From Desulforamulus hydrothermalis Lam5 = DSM 18033 (GTDB lineage: Bacteria > Bacillota > Desulfotomaculia > Desulfotomaculales > Desulfotomaculaceae): a stretch of DNA of 64,000 nt. The notes beneath the pieces were generated by a model, which saw only the letters and a list, made by a program, of their open reading frames with translations, was not told where the DNA came from and made no database searches. Below, piece by piece: positions 10,039 through 18,608 of the stretch. The position numbers and the translations under genes are program-made. The stretch lies in the NCBI RefSeq assembly GCF_000315365.1, contig NZ_CAOS01000008.1, positions 207,352 through 271,351 of the forward strand. The letters are read 5' to 3'. Each line of letters opens with the position of its first letter. Within the stretch, counting starts at the first letter, position 1.

Positions 10039-10470
10039 TTACATCCGGTAAACTTCGTCCCCCGGCACAATACGAACCCCGTTCTGTTGCAGCACTTTGA
10101 TGGCTTCGTCCACTTGTTCCACCCGGAAGACAATTAAAGCGGCGGTGGTAGTTTGAGTAACAAAGGCATAGAGATATTCAATATTGATGCCCACCTTATC
10201 CAGGTGACGCAGGATACTGCTTAAACCGCCGGGCTGGTCGGTTACTTCCACCGCAATAACATCGGTGGTGCTGACGGTAAATCCCGCCTCCTTTAAAATC
10301 TGGTAGGCCTGCTGGGGTTTGTTGACTATCAAGCGGAGAATGCCGAAGTCGGTGGTGTCGGCAATTGACAGGGCACGAATATTAATATCGTTTTCTCCCA
10401 GCACTTCGGTCACTTTGGCCAGGCGGCCTTTCTTGTTTTCCAAAAAAATGGATATTTGCTGTACTCGCAC
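10039..10470 (-). CDS. Tandem ACT-domain amino-acid-binding protein
   Basis: 143 residues with two ACT domains (about 1-66 and 70-142): RVQQISIFLENKKGRLAKV opens the first and IAVEVTDQPGGLSSILRHL the second. No catalytic domain, so it is a small-molecule sensor, probably for an aromatic or branched amino acid. It follows paaK by 24 bp in one transcript behind a Phe-type T-box. The paaK-ACT pair is a recurrent arrangement in anaerobes that oxidise aromatic amino acids through arylpyruvate:ferredoxin oxidoreductase. The role as an allosteric partner of PaaK is inferred. Confidence 0.9.
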   Translation of the reverse strand: MRVQQISIFLENKKGRLAKVTEVLGENDINIRALSIADTTDFGILRLIVNKPQQAYQILKEAGFTVSTTDVIAVEVTDQPGGLSSILRHLDKVGINIEYLYAFVTQTTTAALIVFRVEQVDEAIKVLQQNGVRIVPGDEVYRM

Positions 10471-10494
10471 TAATACAACCTCCTTTGTTTCACG

Positions 10495-11799
10495 TTATAA
10501 TTCCCGCTTATCAATCACCCTTTTCGCTTTTCCTTCACTTCTCGGCAGCGATTTGGGTTCCACTAATTTAATTTTAGCAGAAATCCCCAAGACACTTAAG
10601 ATGCGTTCCCGCAATCTTCTTTCCAAAACTTCCAAACCGGCCACCTTATCTGAAAACATTTTGTCAGATAATTCCACTTGAATTTCCAGGTCATCCATGG
10701 CTGCCTTGCGGTCAACCACCAACAGGTAATGGGGTTCTGTTTCGCCAAACTCCAGCAGTACGCTTTCGATTTGTGACGGAAAAACGTTGACACCCCGGAT
10801 AATCAACATGTCATCGGTGCGGCCGGTTATTCTTTCCATCCGCAGGTGGGTGCGGCCGCAGGCGCATTTTTCCGGGTAAAGGGCGGAAATATCCCTGGTC
10901 CGGTAACGGATGACCGGGAATCCTTCTTTGGTTAGCGTGGTGAATACCAGCTCACCCTTCTGCCCGTAGGGGAGGGGTTGTTCAGTTTCCGGATCAATGA
11001 TTTCCGGAATAAAGTGATCTTCAAAAATATGAAGGCCGTTTTTGCAGGGGCACTCCATTGCCACACCGGGCCCCAGCACTTCGCTTAAGCCGTATATGTC
11101 ATGGGCGGTAATGCCCAGTTTGTCTTCCAGTTGTGCCCGCATGTTGTTGGACCAAGGTTCCGCGCCAAAAATTCCTGCCTTTAACCGCAGGCTGCCGGGG
11201 TCAATACCCTGTGCATGTAATTCATCCGCCAGGTACATGGCATAGGAAGGGGTACAGGCTAATATGGTGGTGCCGAAATCCTGCATCAGCATCAGCTGGC
11301 GGGCGGTATTGCCGCCGGAAATAGGCACAATGGCAGCACCCAGCCGTTCCGCACCGTAATGAATACCCAGACCGCCGGTAAACAAGCCGTACCCATAAGC
11401 ATTTTGCACCACATCCTCTCTGGTGCCGCCGGCCATGGTCAGGCACCTGGCCACCAGGTCCGCCCAGGTATCCAGGTCTTTTTTCGTGTAACCAACCACA
11501 ATGGGTTTGCCGGTGGTGCCGGAAGAAGCGTGCATGCGCACAATCTCACTGCGGGGTACCGCAAATAAACCAAAGGGATAAGTATCCCGCAGGTCTTTTT
11601 TCGTGGTGAACGGTAAATGTTTTAAGTCCTCCAGGCTTTTAATGTCGCCGGGTGTGATGCCCTTCGCCTGAAAGGCTTGCCGGTAAAAAGGTACCGCCGT
11701 ATATACCCTTTCCACCAGCAGTTTTAGTCTTTTTATTTGAATCTCAGCCAGTTGATCGCGAGACATTGTTTCATGATAAACATCCCAGTAAGCAGACAC
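10495..11799 (-). CDS. paaK: Phenylacetate-CoA ligase (AMP-forming)
   Basis: 434 residues, ANL superfamily adenylate-forming enzyme. Visible core motifs: [19 protein letters not shown] (about 90, P-loop A3), [15 protein letters not shown] (about 235, A5), [11 protein letters not shown] (about 300, A7/A8) and the C-terminal [15 protein letters not shown] ending with the A10 Lys region. It activates phenylacetate or another aryl acetate to the CoA thioester. I start at GTG (then [11 protein letters not shown]), 6-7 nt after GGAGGTG, rather than at an ATG overlapping that ribosome site. Control by the Phe T-box upstream ties it to aromatic amino-acid metabolism; in many relatives it works with IorAB, which is not in this window. 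Confidence 0.93.
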   Translation of the reverse strand: MSAYWDVYHETMSRDQLAEIQIKRLKLLVERVYTAVPFYRQAFQAKGITPGDIKSLEDLKHLPFTTKKDLRDTYPFGLFAVPRSEIVRMHASSGTTGKPIVVGYTKKDLDTWADLVARCLTMAGGTREDVVQNAYGYGLFTGGLGIHYGAERLGAAIVPISGGNTARQLMLMQDFGTTILACTPSYAMYLADELHAQGIDPGSLRLKAGIFGAEPWSNNMRAQLEDKLGITAHDIYGLSEVLGPGVAMECPCKNGLHIFEDHFIPEIIDPETEQPLPYGQKGELVFTTLTKEGFPVIRYRTRDISALYPEKCACGRTHLRMERITGRTDDMLIIRGVNVFPSQIESVLLEFGETEPHYLLVVDRKAAMDDLEIQVELSDKMFSDKVAGLEVLERRLRERILSVLGISAKIKLVEPKSLPRSEGKAKRVIDKREL

Positions 11800-11884
11800 A
11801 TTGTCCACCTCCATATTAATTTATTTATTTTTAGTTTGGTCAAAAAAACCAACCCGCTTCCCGAAGCCATTTCACCCCCTTAAA

Positions 11885-12245
11885 AAACTAAAAACTCCGT
11901 CCCCGACAGGGACGGAGCATTACTCCGCGGTACCACCCTGGTTGGCCATGCAGGCCCACCTCACAGGTACAGGAAAGCCGGCGGCAAATAAAAAACTCCA
12001 TCCACCAAGGGACGGAGGTATTTCCGTGGTACCACCCTAATTGCGTAATGCCACTCTGCCGGTACGGGATATTTCCGATACCTTTCCCTTTTAACGGCGG
12101 GAACTCCGGCTGCACCTACTGACCTTTCAGCACAGCAACTCCGGAGGGAACTTCAGTCAACCGTCCTTGAAGAAACTTCCAGTCGCGGTTTCTTCTCCCT
12201 GGCAAGGCCTGCTTTGACCTACTTTTCTCCATCATCGAATTGCCC
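11885..12245 (-). promoter_or_regulatory. T-box leader (tRNA-Phe type) of paaK with two antiterminator/terminator modules
   Basis: On the minus strand: Stem I from about 12238 (GATGGAGAAAAGTAGG) with an apical loop near 12185. The specifier loop reads CUGAAG-UUC-C; by alignment with the glyQS loop GAAA-GGC-A, the specifier is UUC (12150-12148), phenylalanine. The first T-box sequence AGGGTGGTACCACGG is at 12038-12024, followed by the terminator stem CTCCGTCC...GGATGGAG and T6 near 11990. A second T-box AGGGTGGTACCGCGG is at 11939-11925, followed by its own terminator GCTCCGTCC...GGACGGAG plus T-runs at 11915-11885. In both the base after TGG is T, matching a discriminator A as in tRNA-Phe. 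The gap between modules, about 60 nt, is too short for a second Stem I. Confidence 0.93.
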
Positions 12246-12432
12246 TATACTTTAAAAATAACTTACCACAGTTACCGGCAGCAGTCAATATTTTTTTACA
12301 ATTAGACTGCCGCATCCTGCTGCCGGCTGTCAATATTTAAACACCTTATTTAAACAACCTGCTACAATTTGTTCGGTGGCCGGCAGTGGCTATTCACAAG
12401 GAAATGTCTTGTTATACAAGTTATTAACAGAC

Positions 12433-12477
12433 TTATCCACATTGTCCACAGGGTTTCTTCCACAGAACAGTGGATAA
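12433..12477. promoter_or_regulatory. Cluster of DnaA-box-like sequences downstream of tsaD
   Basis: Perfect DnaA box TTATCCACA at 12433-12441, immediately followed by TTGTCCACA (12442-12450, one mismatch), a weaker TCTTCCACA (12456-12464), and TTATCCACT on the opposite strand (12469-12477). The outer boxes also form a 10 bp inverted repeat. Four boxes in 45 bp is far above chance. DnaA-box clusters outside oriC are known in Bacillus subtilis, and I recall one beside gcp (tsaD). Confidence 0.65.
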
Positions 12478-12496
12478 GTCGGTAAAACAAGCTGAT

Positions 12497-12611
12497 CAGA
12501 GGGTCGACGAACATTATCGCCGGTTTATGATCCCCTTTGGCTCCGGTCTGCGCACCGACAGGGAATCATAAAACCACCTCCCTTTGTTTTACAACTTTTG
12601 TCTACGGTCTG
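12497..12611 (+). mobile_element. Fold-back repeat, copy F (115 bp)
   Basis: Ends CAGAGGGTCGACGAAC and TTTGTCTACGGTCTG, inner stem GTTTATGATCCCC with GGGAATCATAAAAC. It sits between the DnaA-box cluster and the end of tsaD. Unlike copies B, C, D and E I see no clear duplicated hairpin here; the flanks GCTGAT and GATGAT are too short to interpret. Confidence 0.85.
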
Positions 12612-12632
12612 GATGATTTAGGTTAAGTTGTC

Positions 12633-13655
12633 TTAATATTTATCCTGTCCCAAAGTCAGTGAAGGCACCGCATTTAAGGTCAACGGGGCAAAATCACCCC
12701 GCAGGTATTTGTAATAGCCGGCACAGGCAATCATGGCTGCGTTATCGGTACACAAATGCAGCGGCGGCAGCACTACCCGGCAGCCTGCCGCCGCTGCCCT
12801 TGCCTGCAGCAGCTCCCGCAGTCCCCGGTTAGCTGCTACACCGCCCGCCAGCATAATGGTCTTGACCCCGGTTTTTTGCGCTGCCAGCATGGTTTTTTCC
12901 ACCAGCACTTCCACCACGGCCCGCTGGAAGCCGGCGGCTAAATCCGCCCGGTTAATCTCCTGGTTGAGCATGGCCGCCCGGTTGAGATAGTTCAATACAG
13001 CAGATTTTAGCCCGCTGAAACTAAAATCCAGGCTGCCTTCCTCCAAAAAGGCCAGGGGAAACTGCACCGCCCGGGGGTCACCCTGTTGGGCCAGTTGATC
13101 AATCAGCGGCCCCCCGGGATAGTCCAACCCCAAGGCCCGCGCCACCTTGTCAAAGGCTTCGCCGGCGGCATCATCCCTGGTACGGCCCAACAGCCGGTAG
13201 TCACCCCGGTGGGGCAGGTACACCAGGTCTGAATGGCCTCCCGATACCACCAGGCAAAGCAAGGGAAACTCCAAATCCGGCCGGACTAAAAAATTAGCGG
13301 CAATATGCCCTTCCAGGTGGTTAACGCCAATTAAGGGGATATCCAACGCATAAGCCATGGCTTTAGCTGCTGCCACCCCCACCAACAGCGCTCCCACCAG
13401 GCCGGGCCCGTAAGTAACCGCCACCGCACTGAGCTCCCCGGGGGTCACCCCGGCCTGGGCCAGTGCTTCCAGGATAACCGGGTGAAGGTTCTCCAAATGC
13501 TTACGGGAAGCAACTTCCGGCACTACGCCGCCGAATTTTTTATGTATGTCCACTTGCGAAGCAATTACATTGGATCGCAACTCCACCCCGTCCGCCAGCA
13601 CTGCCGCTGATGTTTCATCACAAGAAGTTTCTATGCCCAGAATTATTACACTCAT
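12633..13655 (-). CDS. tsaD: tRNA N6-threonylcarbamoyladenosine synthase subunit TsaD
   Basis: Catalytic subunit that transfers threonylcarbamoyl from TC-AMP to A37 of ANN-decoding tRNAs. 340 residues. ASKA-superfamily signatures: [16 protein letters not shown] at the start, metal-site [14 protein letters not shown] (about 105) containing the family His, VVSGGHSDL (about 135) and [12 protein letters not shown] (about 265). The ATG giving [12 protein letters not shown] follows GGAGGA by 7 nt; an in-frame upstream ATG overlaps that ribosome site. Last gene of thiL-tsaE-tsaB-rimI-tsaD, so TsaB, TsaD and TsaE are all made from one transcript. Confidence 0.97.
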   Translation of the reverse strand: MSVIILGIETSCDETSAAVLADGVELRSNVIASQVDIHKKFGGVVPEVASRKHLENLHPVILEALAQAGVTPGELSAVAVTYGPGLVGALLVGVAAAKAMAYALDIPLIGVNHLEGHIAANFLVRPDLEFPLLCLVVSGGHSDLVYLPHRGDYRLLGRTRDDAAGEAFDKVARALGLDYPGGPLIDQLAQQGDPRAVQFPLAFLEEGSLDFSFSGLKSAVLNYLNRAAMLNQEINRADLAAGFQRAVVEVLVEKTMLAAQKTGVKTIMLAGGVAANRGLRELLQARAAAAGCRVVLPPLHLCTDNAAMIACAGYYKYLRGDFAPLTLNAVPSLTLGQDKY

Positions 13656-13683
13656 GAAAAAATCCTCCATTGGGGGGACGGAG

Positions 13684-14151
13684 TTAAGAACTGTCCCCGA
13701 CTTGAATTGAAAGATCCAGCCACATAATAATGGCGTCCTCGTTGGTATCCGAGTAATATTTTTTACGCCGGCCTTTTTCCTGGAAGCCCAGCTTTTTATA
13801 AAGCTGCCGGGCCGCCTGATTGGAAGGCCGCACCTCCAGGGTCATGCGGGCAGCTCCCCGCAGCACTGCTTGGCGCATCAGCTCCATAAGCAGTCCTTCC
13901 CCCACCCGGTGCCCTCTGTGTTGGGGATGCACGGCAATGTTGGTAATGTGTGCTTCATCCAGCACCAGCCACATGCCGCCATAGCCCACCACCCGGTCCT
14001 GGTGCAGGGCCACCAGGTAATAGGCAAAATTGTTTTGGGTTAATTCGTATGTGAAGGCCTGACTTGACCAGGGGGTAGCAAAGGAGGCTCTTTCTATCTC
14101 CAACACCCCCGGCAAATGCTCCACCTGCATTGGCACCAGCCGGTAATCCAT
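13684..14151 (-). CDS. rimI: Ribosomal protein S18-alanine N-acetyltransferase-like GNAT
   Basis: 155-residue GNAT protein. [20 protein letters not shown] (about 115) and [19 protein letters not shown] (about 75, acetyl-CoA pyrophosphate loop) are the family signatures. RimI acetylates the N-terminus of S18. Start MDYRLVPMQ chosen because TAGGTGG lies 5 nt upstream; a GTG three codons earlier is possible. It is placed between tsaB and tsaD, the standard position in Firmicutes. Confidence 0.93.
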   Translation of the reverse strand: MDYRLVPMQVEHLPGVLEIERASFATPWSSQAFTYELTQNNFAYYLVALHQDRVVGYGGMWLVLDEAHITNIAVHPQHRGHRVGEGLLMELMRQAVLRGAARMTLEVRPSNQAARQLYKKLGFQEKGRRKKYYSDTNEDAIIMWLDLSIQVGDSS

Positions 14152-14160
14152 AGCAGCCAC

Positions 14161-14865
14161 CTACTTCCCGCCCTTGGCCGCCAGCTTAACCTCCGCCTCG
14201 GACAACCTGATATATTCCGGTGCCAGCTGCAGGGGCGGCACGCCGCCGCCGCTCATCATTTTGCGCCAACCCAATTCTGCCAGCGCGCCTCCTCTGGGCA
14301 GCATGGCACAGCGGGGTGCCATCACGGCACGCCGGCCCAGACAAGTCTCCAGTTGCTGCCGGTATTCCGGTACGGCGTCACCCAGAAAGGTTACCGGCCC
14401 TTCCCATTGTTGTAAAAGCTGCACCAATTCTTCAATACCCAGGGCCAGGGGGCCGGCCAGCAGCTCCGGTTGGCCGGCATTGCCTCTGAAAACAGCGGCA
14501 TAAACTTCATTTTTACGGGCATTCAGGATAGGACAGATAATTTGCGCCTGGGATGCCAGCGGCAGGGCCAGTGCCTCCAGGGTGGATACTCCCACCAGCG
14601 GCACCTGCCAGAGCCAGGCCAAGGTTTTGGCGGTGGTCAAACCGATTCTTAATCCGGTAAAGGAGCCCGGCCCGGATGATACTGCCACAGCCCCGATCTG
14701 CCCGGCGCTTATGCCCGCTTCTTCAATAACTGCTTTAATCATGGGCAGCAGGTTTACCGAATGGGTGCGGCGATTATTTACCAGCCGCTCCGCCAGGATG
14801 CAGCCATCCGCCGCCACCGCCACCCCGGCCACCGGAGTGGCTGCTTCAATCCCCAAAACGTACAA
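14161..14865 (-). CDS. tsaB: tRNA threonylcarbamoyladenosine biosynthesis protein TsaB
   Basis: Non-catalytic ASKA-fold partner needed for TsaD activity. 234 residues; YVLGIEAATPVAGVAVAADG opens the fold and SSGPGSFTGLRIGLTTAKT (about 65) is the family hallmark. The C-terminal LAPEYIRLSEAEVKLAAKGG matches TsaB ends. Translation starts at TTG, 10 nt after GGAGGAG, and overlaps the end of tsaE by 20 bp, indicating coupling. Confidence 0.95.
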   Translation of the reverse strand: MYVLGIEAATPVAGVAVAADGCILAERLVNNRRTHSVNLLPMIKAVIEEAGISAGQIGAVAVSSGPGSFTGLRIGLTTAKTLAWLWQVPLVGVSTLEALALPLASQAQIICPILNARKNEVYAAVFRGNAGQPELLAGPLALGIEELVQLLQQWEGPVTFLGDAVPEYRQQLETCLGRRAVMAPRCAMLPRGGALAELGWRKMMSGGGVPPLQLAPEYIRLSEAEVKLAAKGGK

Positions 14866-15331
14866 GCTTCATCAACTCCTCCAGCAACTGCTGATAGCGT
14901 TCGCCCTTTGGCCGGAAGTAAATCCGGCGCACTGCCTCAACACCTTCTTCTCTCGTCAAACAAATATCCAGGCGCTGCCCGGGTAAAAGATCGGCAACCC
15001 GCCGGGCCCATTCAATCAAACAGACACCCTGACCGTAAAAATACTCCTCATAACCCAGGTCCTCCAGGTCGGCCGGCCCGCCTAACCGGTATACATCAAA
15101 ATGATAAAGGGGCAGCCGCCCTTCATATTCGTTAATTAAGGTAAAGGTGGGGCTGGTAACCGGCCCCTTGACCCCCAAACCCTCGGCCACGCCCTGGGAA
15201 AAGGCGGTTTTCCCTGCCCCCAGGTCACCGTTCAGGCATATGATATCCCCGGCTTGCAAAAGCCCCGCCATTTTTTGGCCCAGCTGCCTTGTTTCAGCCG
15301 GGGAGCGGCTGACAACCATTGCTTCACTCAT
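14846..15331 (-). CDS. tsaE: tRNA threonylcarbamoyladenosine biosynthesis ATPase TsaE
   Basis: P-loop ATPase that drives turnover of the TsaBD complex. 161 residues, with Walker A GDLGAGKTAFSQG (about 38), SPTFTLINEY (about 62), YHFDVYRLG (about 76) and the Walker-B-like CLIEWARRV (about 105). All catalytic positions look intact. Overlaps tsaB by 20 bp and follows thiL by 50 bp. Confidence 0.96.
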   Translation of the reverse strand: MSEAMVVSRSPAETRQLGQKMAGLLQAGDIICLNGDLGAGKTAFSQGVAEGLGVKGPVTSPTFTLINEYEGRLPLYHFDVYRLGGPADLEDLGYEEYFYGQGVCLIEWARRVADLLPGQRLDICLTREEGVEAVRRIYFRPKGERYQQLLEELMKLVRFGD

Positions 15332-15381
15332 AAAAAATCACCCGCCCTTGTTATAGTATTGCCGGCAGCGGCAGTTTTTCA

Positions 15382-16401
15382 TTAGCCGGCGGGGCTGCCG
15401 GCAAAATGATTATATCCCCTCATGTTGATCATCTCCCTGACGCCGTTGGGCCTTTCCAACAACAGTCCCTCGCCGGCCGGCAGCATAACACCGATGGCCG
15501 TAAAAGGAACAGCCGCCCGCTGCAACGCTTCCTCCACCGCCCGGCGGTGCTTTGGCCGCAGGGTAAACAACAGTTCGTAGTCTTCGCCGCCGTTCATCAC
15601 CCAATCCAGGATATCAGTGCCCAGCCGGCCGGCCAGCCGGCTAACTGCCGGCAATACCGGCAACGCCTTTTGCCAAATTAAGCAGCCCGTTGAGCTGGCT
15701 GAGCAAATTTCCCTTAATTCAGCCGCCAGCCCGTCGCTGTTATCGTCCAGGGCTGATACCCCTTCCAGGCCGGCCAGCAGAACCCCCGCCGCCACCCGGG
15801 GCACCGGCCGCAGGTGGGCTTTAATCAGCTGTTCTTTTAAAGACGGTGAGCAGTTCACTTGATGGGACAGCACATAAAGGCCGGCGGCCGCAGTACCCAG
15901 CCGGCCGGTAGTATAAATCAGGTCCCCCGGTGCGGCTCCCGAACGGTACACCGCCCGGCCCGCCGGCACTTCTCCCAGCAGGGCAATATTAATTACCAGC
16001 GGGCCGGGGGATTTGACCGTATCTCCCCCCACCAGGTTGACTTGATAAAGGCCGGCCATTTCCCGCAGCCCACGGTAAATGGCCAGCACATCCGCCACCT
16101 GGATATGTTCAGGCAGGGCCAGCGATACCACGCCGTGGGTGGGCCTGCCCCCCATGGCAGCAATATCGCTGATATTGACCGCCAGGGCTTTATACCCTAC
16201 ATCGGCATAATCACACCAGTCCAACCGGAAGTGGATGCCTTCCACCAGCATATCGGTGGTAAACAACTGCCAGCAGTCGCCGGCACACTGCAAAACCGCC
16301 GCATCATCCCCGATACCGGCAATTACACCGGGTGAAGCGGGAAGTAGATCTTTTTTTAACAGGTTTATCAAACCAAATTCGCCAACCTGTGAAAGATTCA
16401 A
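15382..16401 (-). CDS. thiL: Thiamine-monophosphate kinase ThiL
   Basis: Phosphorylates thiamine monophosphate to the active diphosphate. 339 residues. AIR-synthase/PurM-fold motifs: GIGDDAAVL (about 30), FTTDMLVEGIHFRLDW (about 48), VNISDIAAMGGRPTHGVVSL (about 75), and SALDDNSDGLAAEL (about 215). I start at TTG, giving NLSQVGEFGLINLL, 9 nt after AAAGGAG; the upstream ATG frame extends into a poor context. It heads the tsa operon, a common Firmicute arrangement, and lies just past thiC. Confidence 0.94.
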   Translation of the reverse strand: MNLSQVGEFGLINLLKKDLLPASPGVIAGIGDDAAVLQCAGDCWQLFTTDMLVEGIHFRLDWCDYADVGYKALAVNISDIAAMGGRPTHGVVSLALPEHIQVADVLAIYRGLREMAGLYQVNLVGGDTVKSPGPLVINIALLGEVPAGRAVYRSGAAPGDLIYTTGRLGTAAAGLYVLSHQVNCSPSLKEQLIKAHLRPVPRVAAGVLLAGLEGVSALDDNSDGLAAELREICSASSTGCLIWQKALPVLPAVSRLAGRLGTDILDWVMNGGEDYELLFTLRPKHRRAVEEALQRAAVPFTAIGVMLPAGEGLLLERPNGVREMINMRGYNHFAGSPAG

Positions 16402-16442
16402 CGCAGATAGCTCCTTTCCTGCCAAACTATGGTTATTATATA

Positions 16443-16473
16443 GCAAGACCCCTGTCTTTTAAAAGACAGGGGC
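16443..16473 (-). terminator. Hairpin terminator after thiC
   Basis: Perfect 24-base palindromic stem CCCCTGTCTTTT/AAAAGACAGGGG between thiC and thiL, read on the minus strand, followed by TCTTGCTATATAA. The U-run is weak, so partial read-through into thiL is possible. Confidence 0.65.
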
Positions 16474-16513
16474 CACACTGCAGACCAGGGAAAGTTTAGG
16501 TGGTTTTATTGTT

Positions 16514-17812
16514 CTAGCAGCCCGCCGACGCTTTACCCAAATACTGCCCGACAATTTTCATAGCGCAATAATCACCGCACATAGTGCAGGCTTCATGGCC
16601 GTCCGGGTTGCGCTCCTGCCGGAAACGGGCTGCTTTCCGGGGATCCAGCGCCAGGGCTGTCTGCTTGTCCCAATCCAAGGCCTTGCGGGCAGCAGACATC
16701 TGCCGGTCCCACTCCAGGGCGCCGGGCACTCCCTTTGCGATATCAGCCGCATGGGCGGCCAGGCGGCAGGCCATAATGCCTTCCCGCACATCCTCCAGGG
16801 TTGGTAAGCCCAGGTGTTCCGCCGGTGTCACATAACAAAGAAAATCTGCCCCTGCCGCCGCAGCTACAGCCCCGCCGATTGCGGCGGTAATATGGTCGTA
16901 ACCGGGGGCAATGTCGGTCACCAGGGGCCCCAGCACATAAAAGGGAGCCCCCTGGCAGAGGGTTTTTTGCACCTGGACGTTGGCGGCAATTTGGTCCAGC
17001 GGCACATGCCCCGGCCCCTCAACCATCACCTGCACTCCGGCGGCCCGGGCCCTGTCCGTCAGCTCGCCCAGGATAATCAGTTCCTGCAGTTGCGGCCGGT
17101 CGGTTGCGTCCGCCAGGCAACCGGGCCGCAGGCCGTCCCCCAAACTCAAGGTGACATCGTGTTTAAGGCAAATTTCCAGCAACCGGTCATACTGTTCATA
17201 AAGCGGGTTTTCCTGGCCGTGGTGCAGCATCCAGGCAGTTAAGAAGGAGCCGCCCCGGCTGACTATATCGGTAAGGCGGGGCTGGTTTTTCAGACGTTTG
17301 AGTACCTCTAAAGTAATACCGCAGTGAACGGTAATAAAGTCTGCCCCGTCCGCACAGTGCCTTTCAATTACCTCAAACAGGTCAGCCGCCGACATGGTTA
17401 ACATATTGCCCCTTTTCGCCCGGTTCTCCAAAAAGGCCTGATAAACCGGCACCGTTCCCACCGGAAGGCGGCTGGCCCGGATAATTTGCCGGCGGCCCAG
17501 GTCAATATCACCGCCGGTACTCAGGTCCATCACCGCATCCGCGCCGGCTGACTGAACAACCTGCAGTTTTTCCAGCTCCCTGGCCGGATCCGGAAAGCCG
17601 GTGGAGGTTCCGATATTGGCATTGACCTTTGTTCTCAATCCCCGGCCAAAACCCACCGGATCCAGGTTCTGGTGATTAATGTTGGCCGGTATGACAATGG
17701 TTCCTGCCGCCACCCCTTGCCGTACAAACTCAGGCGTTACCCCTTCCTTTTCAGCCACCCGGCGCATGGCCGGGGTAATTTCGCCTGCCCTGGCCGCTAA
17801 CAGTTGTGTCAT
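16514..17812 (-). CDS. thiC: Phosphomethylpyrimidine synthase ThiC
   Basis: Radical SAM enzyme making HMP-P, the thiamine pyrimidine, from AIR. 432 residues, the usual length of the shorter bacterial form. The C-terminal Fe-S site [13 protein letters not shown] (CxxCxxxxC, about 407) is intact, as are [14 protein letters not shown] (about 222) and [12 protein letters not shown] (about 263). The start is the ATG giving [12 protein letters not shown], with GGGAGG 8 nt upstream; the longer frame runs backward through the riboswitch terminator. Controlled by the TPP riboswitch directly upstream. Confidence 0.97.
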   Translation of the reverse strand: MTQLLAARAGEITPAMRRVAEKEGVTPEFVRQGVAAGTIVIPANINHQNLDPVGFGRGLRTKVNANIGTSTGFPDPARELEKLQVVQSAGADAVMDLSTGGDIDLGRRQIIRASRLPVGTVPVYQAFLENRAKRGNMLTMSAADLFEVIERHCADGADFITVHCGITLEVLKRLKNQPRLTDIVSRGGSFLTAWMLHHGQENPLYEQYDRLLEICLKHDVTLSLGDGLRPGCLADATDRPQLQELIILGELTDRARAAGVQVMVEGPGHVPLDQIAANVQVQKTLCQGAPFYVLGPLVTDIAPGYDHITAAIGGAVAAAAGADFLCYVTPAEHLGLPTLEDVREGIMACRLAAHAADIAKGVPGALEWDRQMSAARKALDWDKQTALALDPRKAARFRQERNPDGHEACTMCGDYCAMKIVGQYLGKASAGC

Positions 17813-17832
17813 GGTTTTCAACCTCCCATAGA

Positions 17833-17975
17833 AAATAAAAAAACCCATAGGAATTATGGGTTTGGTTAATAAACGGCTTCCCACATTCCCTTCGCTGGTA
17901 CTAACCAGATCAGGTTCAAAGGGTCAAGCACATCATCGGGTGCTTATCTCAGCCCGCCTCACCGGGCCCCCCCAT
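17833..17975 (-). promoter_or_regulatory. TPP (THI-box) riboswitch with terminator, controlling thiC
   Basis: On the minus strand the aptamer shows GGCTGAGA (about 17955), ACCCTTTGAACCTGATCTGG (about 17925-17906) and TACCAGCGAAGGGA, the THI-box consensus. A terminator follows at 17863-17834: AAACCCATA, short loop, TATGGGTTT, then T7. TPP binding should end transcription before thiC. Confidence 0.97.
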
Positions 17976-18073
17976 TGGTTTATCCTGTTCATATAAAGTT
18001 GTCATACACCCAGGTATTCTATGCAGCCCGAAAAAAACCTGCTAAAATTTTATGCCCGCCGCAAATAATTTTT

Positions 18074-18481
18074 TCAGGCAAAGCTTTCGGCACAGGATTG
18101 CTGATAACAGTTTAAGCGGCCGGCAAAATCCTGCAGCAGTTTTTTTACCTCCCCCAAGTCAAAGGGTTTGCTCATGCATAAGTAAGCCCCCTTTTGCAAA
18201 GCAACGGCAGCGGTTTCCTCCGCCCCGTAAGCTGTCATAATCACCACCGCTGTACCGGGAGCCATTTTTGTTATTTTCGTCAGGGCTTCCAGGCCTCCCA
18301 TAATAGGCATCCGTACGTCCATAAAAACTAAATCCGGCTTATGAAGCCGCACCTTCTCAATGGCTTCTAAACCGTTTTGTGCGGATTGAACCCGGTGGCC
18401 CGCTTCTAAGGCAATTATCTCCAGCAGATAACGTACCCCCACCTGGTCATCCACAACTAATACATCGAGTGTTTTTTTCAC
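18074..18481 (-). CDS. Spo0F-like single-domain response regulator
   Basis: 135-residue receiver domain without output domain. Phospho-acceptor Asp in LVFMDVRMPIMGG (about 58), acidic pair VVDDQ near residue 9, switch Thr in VIMTAYG (about 86) and Lys in MSKPFD (about 107). The sequence order VDDQVGVRYLLEI and TAYGAEE resembles Spo0F, the phosphorelay intermediate for sporulation, though a CheY-type role is possible. GTG start chosen because GAGAGGAG lies 7 nt before it. No kinase gene adjacent. It is monocistronic between thiC and an amidohydrolase. Confidence 0.85.
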   Translation of the reverse strand: MKKTLDVLVVDDQVGVRYLLEIIALEAGHRVQSAQNGLEAIEKVRLHKPDLVFMDVRMPIMGGLEALTKITKMAPGTAVVIMTAYGAEETAAVALQKGAYLCMSKPFDLGEVKKLLQDFAGRLNCYQQSCAESFA

Positions 18482-18608
18482 AGTTCTACTCCTCTCGACA
18501 TATTGTGACAAAATGGCAAGTCATACACATTTTACCATTTAGGCACTTATTAGATTCGACGGAAGTCTGTTAAATCCTTTCAGCAAAAAACACTTTTTAT
18601 GAAAATTT

